Source of the DNA: Campylobacterota bacterium
Lineage (GTDB): Bacteria > Campylobacterota > Campylobacteria > Campylobacterales > Sulfurovaceae
Direction: 5' to 3'
Length of the DNA stretch: 6,263 bases
Assembly (NCBI GenBank): GCA_015488875.1
Contig: WFMX01000100.1
Coordinates: forward strand, 1-6,263
Shown here: in pieces, positions 3,958 through 6,263 of the stretch
Position numbering within the stretch: position 1 is the stretch's first letter
Layout: every line of letters begins with the position of its first letter
Position numbers and translations under genes: made by a program
The notes under the pieces: model-generated
The model's database searches: none
What the model was told of the DNA's origin: nothing
What the model saw: the letters and a program-made list of their open reading frames with translations, nothing else

Positions 3958-6263
3958 TTAGGCGACTGCCAAAGAGGGATCCTCTACTGTCACTGCTACC
4001 GTAGGGTCGATGTATGAGCCATGATCTATAGAGTCACTGCTTTGTGTACTCTCATTGGCTGACTCATACTCGGTATCTTCTTTTGTCGTGGAGTCATTCT
4101 CTTCTGTATCACTCTTCTCTTCTGTGTCACTCTTCTCGTCTGACTCTTTATCTGCCTCATCGACACTCGACTCAGTGGACTTATCTTCTGTATGGCTACT
4201 ATCATCTGGTAGTATCTCGTGTAGGTCATCCTCTGTTTTGGCTACCTCATCATCTACCTCTACGACATCCTCTAGATGAAGTTCTGTATTTTCTGCCGTG
4301 GAGTCTTTGCCATCATCTGTCGTCACCTCTCCATCTAGCTGTGACATATCTATGGAGTCATCCTCTATATGTATCTCTAGCTCATCCTCCTCTGCCCCAT
4401 CATACTTCACGAGCATATCACCCACATGCTCCATGGCATCATCTTCTGAGACCACGGCTACGGATCTATCTTCGAGGGTACTATTGATCTCTTCGCTATC
4501 TACACTCTCTAGGTCGAGGTTTGCATCTGCGAATGAGTCTCTAGTCTCTTGTGTGATGAGTATATCATCACCGCTATCACTATCTATCGACTGTAGCACT
4601 ACTGCCATATTTTCTAAGTACTCATCGTTCATATCTGTCCTATCTACAGATGCTATATCTTGCAAAAATACTTTGTGGTCACTGATAGTGGTCGTATCTA
4701 TGTCGCCTATGACCATGCTACCTACCTTGAAAGTGACACTATCGCCATAGGCATATGTGAAGCTTCCATCTTCACTAGTTACACCACTCCAGCCTGAAGT
4801 CGTAGTATACTCTAGCCCCTCTATGACACCATCTATGATGGTGCTAGTGGTGACGACACTTCCTCCTCCATCGATAGTGATAGTTGTTCCATCTTTTGTA
4901 TAGTCATTTGCACTTTTAGTCCACTCATTTGTCAATTGTATATTATCACCAGAATCTGCTTTAATCACTAGTGTGTTTCTACTATCAGTCATCCTTGTGA
5001 CATCTGCTACAGAGATATTCGATAGTGTATGGTCTCCATTGTTTGTGAGGTCTATAGTCTCTATGTTTTTAAATGGAGTGGATACACCTTTGAAATCGAT
5101 ATCTTGATCGCTCTTTAGCTCTATAGTGTCATCTCCTGCTAAAGCATCTATAGCTGTAGTGCCATTATACTCCATAGTATCATCACCTGAAGTACCTAGC
5201 TTCTCTACCATTACATTCACTGTGGCACTATTGCTGCTACCGCCGTTGCCATCCTTCATAGTGTATGTAAACGAAGCTGGTCCGCTATAGCCTACATCTG
5301 GCGTATACGAAATCCTATCTGTAGCACCATCATAGGTGACTGTACCATGTGTATCACTCGTACTTGCCACACTGTCGATATTCAGGCTATCTCCATCTAT
5401 ATCTGTATCATTTTTCAACAAATCTGATGATAAAAGCGTGAGTGCCGAACCCTCATGGGTAGATATATCTGATACAGCGTTCTTATACCCCACTTCCACT
5501 GTAGCACCACTCTCCAAAGTAGCATCAGCATGATTTTTATTTGATTTGTCAGCTAGAGGTGTACTGCCCTCGAAGTCGTAGTGTGCCAATACCCCATCTA
5601 TTACTCCACCTTTGTATATAGTATTTACCTCAGTACCTGTGAGTGCTTTATCATATATCTGTATATCATCGAAACTACCCTTTAGTGGCTGACTATTGGT
5701 GCCTCTCTCACCAAATAGAAGAGCTTCACTATTTTGTTTGAGTGATGATGGTACACCATCTGTGCTAGTTGCCTCCAATACTCCATCTACATATATTTTG
5801 AGTTCTGGGGTAGTTGCTGTGCCATCATATACTGTAGTCAATACATGATCTTCGTTTAATGGTAGATCGTATCCTGTATCTTTCCAAGCCCAGCCACCTG
5901 TAGTTCCTTTCATGGCGTATCTGATGGAGCCGTTGCCCTCTACTGCTACTTCAAATGCATTCTCTTTGTTGTATATGATGCCTTGCCTAGTTACATTGAG
6001 CTTTTGGGATATGGTATATGCATCCGTCAAGGTAAAGTCTCCTGTATCTAAGTGAGCATGATTTTCTGTCACATCCACATAACTATTTGACTCACACACT
6101 TGGGTATCCTCTACTGCGACTGGAGCATCATTGTTGCCCTTTATCTTCATCTCTAGTACTCTGGCTATAGACAGTTTGCCATCGCTATCTTCGACTTGGT
6201 ATCTCACTTCACCTATGGCGGTAGCACCTAGGGGTACTTTATCGAAATCTGCGTCTTGACCAA
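3958..6263 (-). CDS. Large multidomain RTX/VCBS-type adhesin, C-terminal part (N-terminus outside window)
   Basis: The reading frame is open to the right edge, giving 767 visible residues of a presumably much larger surface or secreted adhesin. In order: the end of a VCBS/cadherin-like repeat ending GNNDAPVAVEDT (about 6115-6263); a concanavalin/LamG-like domain with LKIYVDGVLEA and FDDIQIYDKALTGTEV (about 5608-6087); a segment GVLAHYDFEGSTPLADKS (about 5488-5601) normally found at the front of such domains; a second cadherin-like repeat with LLKNDTDIDGDSLNI and FTYTMKDGNGG (about 5203-5475); a degenerate RTX-like module with GTSGDDTMEYN, ALAGDDTIEL and NIETIDLTNNGDHTL (about 4843-5199); a beta-type module with GLEYTTTSGWSGV, GSFTYAYGDSVTFKVG and YLENMAVVLQSID (about 4558-4827); and a very acidic tail ending VTVEDPSLAVA. 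The hydrophobic last residues would suit a type I secretion signal, but that is inference. The Val codon at 6205-6207 is in mid-domain and is not the start. The gene converges on the rhamnose operon, 216 bases away. Confidence 0.88.
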   Translation of the reverse strand, partial: GQDADFDKVPLGATAIGEVRYQVEDSDGKLSIARVLEMKIKGNNDAPVAVEDTQVCESNSYVDVTENHAHLDTGDFTLTDAYTISQKLNVTRQGIIYNKENAFEVAVEGNGSIRYAMKGTTGGWAWKDTGYDLPLNEDHVLTTVYDGTATTPELKIYVDGVLEATSTDGVPSSLKQNSEALLFGERGTNSQPLKGSFDDIQIYDKALTGTEVNTIYKGGVIDGVLAHYDFEGSTPLADKSNKNHADATLESGATVEVGYKNAVSDISTHEGSALTLLSSDLLKNDTDIDGDSLNIDSVASTSDTHGTVTYDGATDRISYTPDVGYSGPASFTYTMKDGNGGSSNSATVNVMVEKLGTSGDDTMEYNGTTAIDALAGDDTIELKSDQDIDFKGVSTPFKNIETIDLTNNGDHTLSNISVADVTRMTDSRNTLVIKADSGDNIQLTNEWTKSANDYTKDGTTITIDGGGSVVTTSTIIDGVIEGLEYTTTSGWSGVTSEDGSFTYAYGDSVTFKVGSMVIGDIDTTTISDHKVFLQDIASVDRTDMNDEYLENMAVVLQSIDSDSGDDILITQETRDSFADANLDLESVDSEEINSTLEDRSVAVVSEDDAMEHVGDMLVKYDGAEEDELEIHIEDDSIDMSQLDGEVTTDDGKDSTAENTELHLEDVVEVDDEVAKTEDDLHEILPDDSSHTEDKSTESSVDEADKESDEKSDTEEKSDTEENDSTTKEDTEYESANESTQSSDSIDHGSYIDPTVAVTVEDPSLAVA
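4048..4407 (-). other. Acidic low-complexity tail region of the adhesin
   Basis: Over these 120 codons I count about 50 Asp or Glu and only eight Lys, with no Arg. The rest is mostly Ser and Thr. There is no recognisable fold, transmembrane segment or LPXTG-type anchor. Such stretches are expected to be disordered and could bind divalent cations. The matching + strand frames look Ser/Leu/His-rich only because they mirror this composition. Confidence 0.75.
4098..4133 (-). repeat. 18-bp tandem repeat, two copies plus a degenerate third
   Basis: On the + strand, TCTCTTCTGTATCACTCT (4098-4115) is followed at once by the same 18 bases with one A-to-G change (4116-4133). A degraded copy starting TCTCGTCTG follows from 4134. 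It encodes a repeated six-residue unit, EKSDTE, in the acidic tail. A multiple-of-three unit keeps the frame if copy number changes. Confidence 0.8.

Noticed and set aside
3937..3972. Hairpins near the adhesin stop: TTTGC-ATTG-GCAAA (3937-3950) and TTGGCA/TGCCAA (3943-3972)
   Set aside because: They are short, mutually exclusive and not followed by a T-run on the - strand, so they are not convincing as the adhesin's terminator.
4044..4750. Open + strand frames opposite the adhesin tail (4044-4487, 4055-4279, 4298-4750)
   Set aside because: They are Ser- or Leu/His-rich mirror images of the acidic, codon-biased - strand tail, with no domain and no ribosome site.
1..6263. CRISPR array, tRNA, rRNA, insertion sequence or phage genes
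   Set aside because: I saw no regularly spaced repeats, cloverleaf or rRNA-like sequence, transposase or terminal inverted repeats.

Overview
The window is a chromosomal segment from a Gram-negative bacterium. It looks like a member of the Campylobacterota (Sulfurovum/Sulfurimonas-like). I base this on moderate GC, heavy use of AUA, AGA and CUA codons, tightly packed overlapping genes and the style of the dTDP-rhamnose proteins. This placement is an inference, not a match to a known genome.

The left 60% (about 2-3741, + strand) is a dTDP-L-rhamnose biosynthesis operon in the order rfbB (3' end only), rfbA, rfbC, rfbD. Together the genes convert glucose-1-phosphate and dTTP into dTDP-L-rhamnose, the donor for rhamnose in O-antigen, capsule or glycoprotein glycans. 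Two things are unusual. At the rfbB/rfbA junction the expected ATGA stop/start overlap reads ATTA, so rfbA has no ATG and rfbB runs five codons past its expected stop. The last gene is also much longer than a normal rfbD: an apparently complete reductase is fused in frame, with almost no linker, to a homoserine-dehydrogenase-like NAD(P)-binding protein ending in a SAF domain (COG4091-like).

The 216 bases between the two convergent transcription units (3742-3957) hold no gene. They contain a weak terminator-like hairpin just after the operon, a 45-base imperfect palindrome that resembles a dispersed intergenic repeat, and a second hairpin rich in G-U pairs.

The right 37% (3958-6263, - strand) is the C-terminal part, at least 767 residues, of a large multidomain surface or secreted adhesin. 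Its N-terminus lies beyond the right edge. From N to C the visible part has the end of a VCBS/cadherin-like repeat, a concanavalin/LamG-like domain whose usual first strand appears after its last one, another cadherin-like repeat, a degenerate RTX-like module, a further beta-type module, and a very acidic low-complexity tail with an 18-bp tandem repeat. Rhamnose-glycan synthesis and a giant adhesin side by side suggest a cell-surface or biofilm locus.
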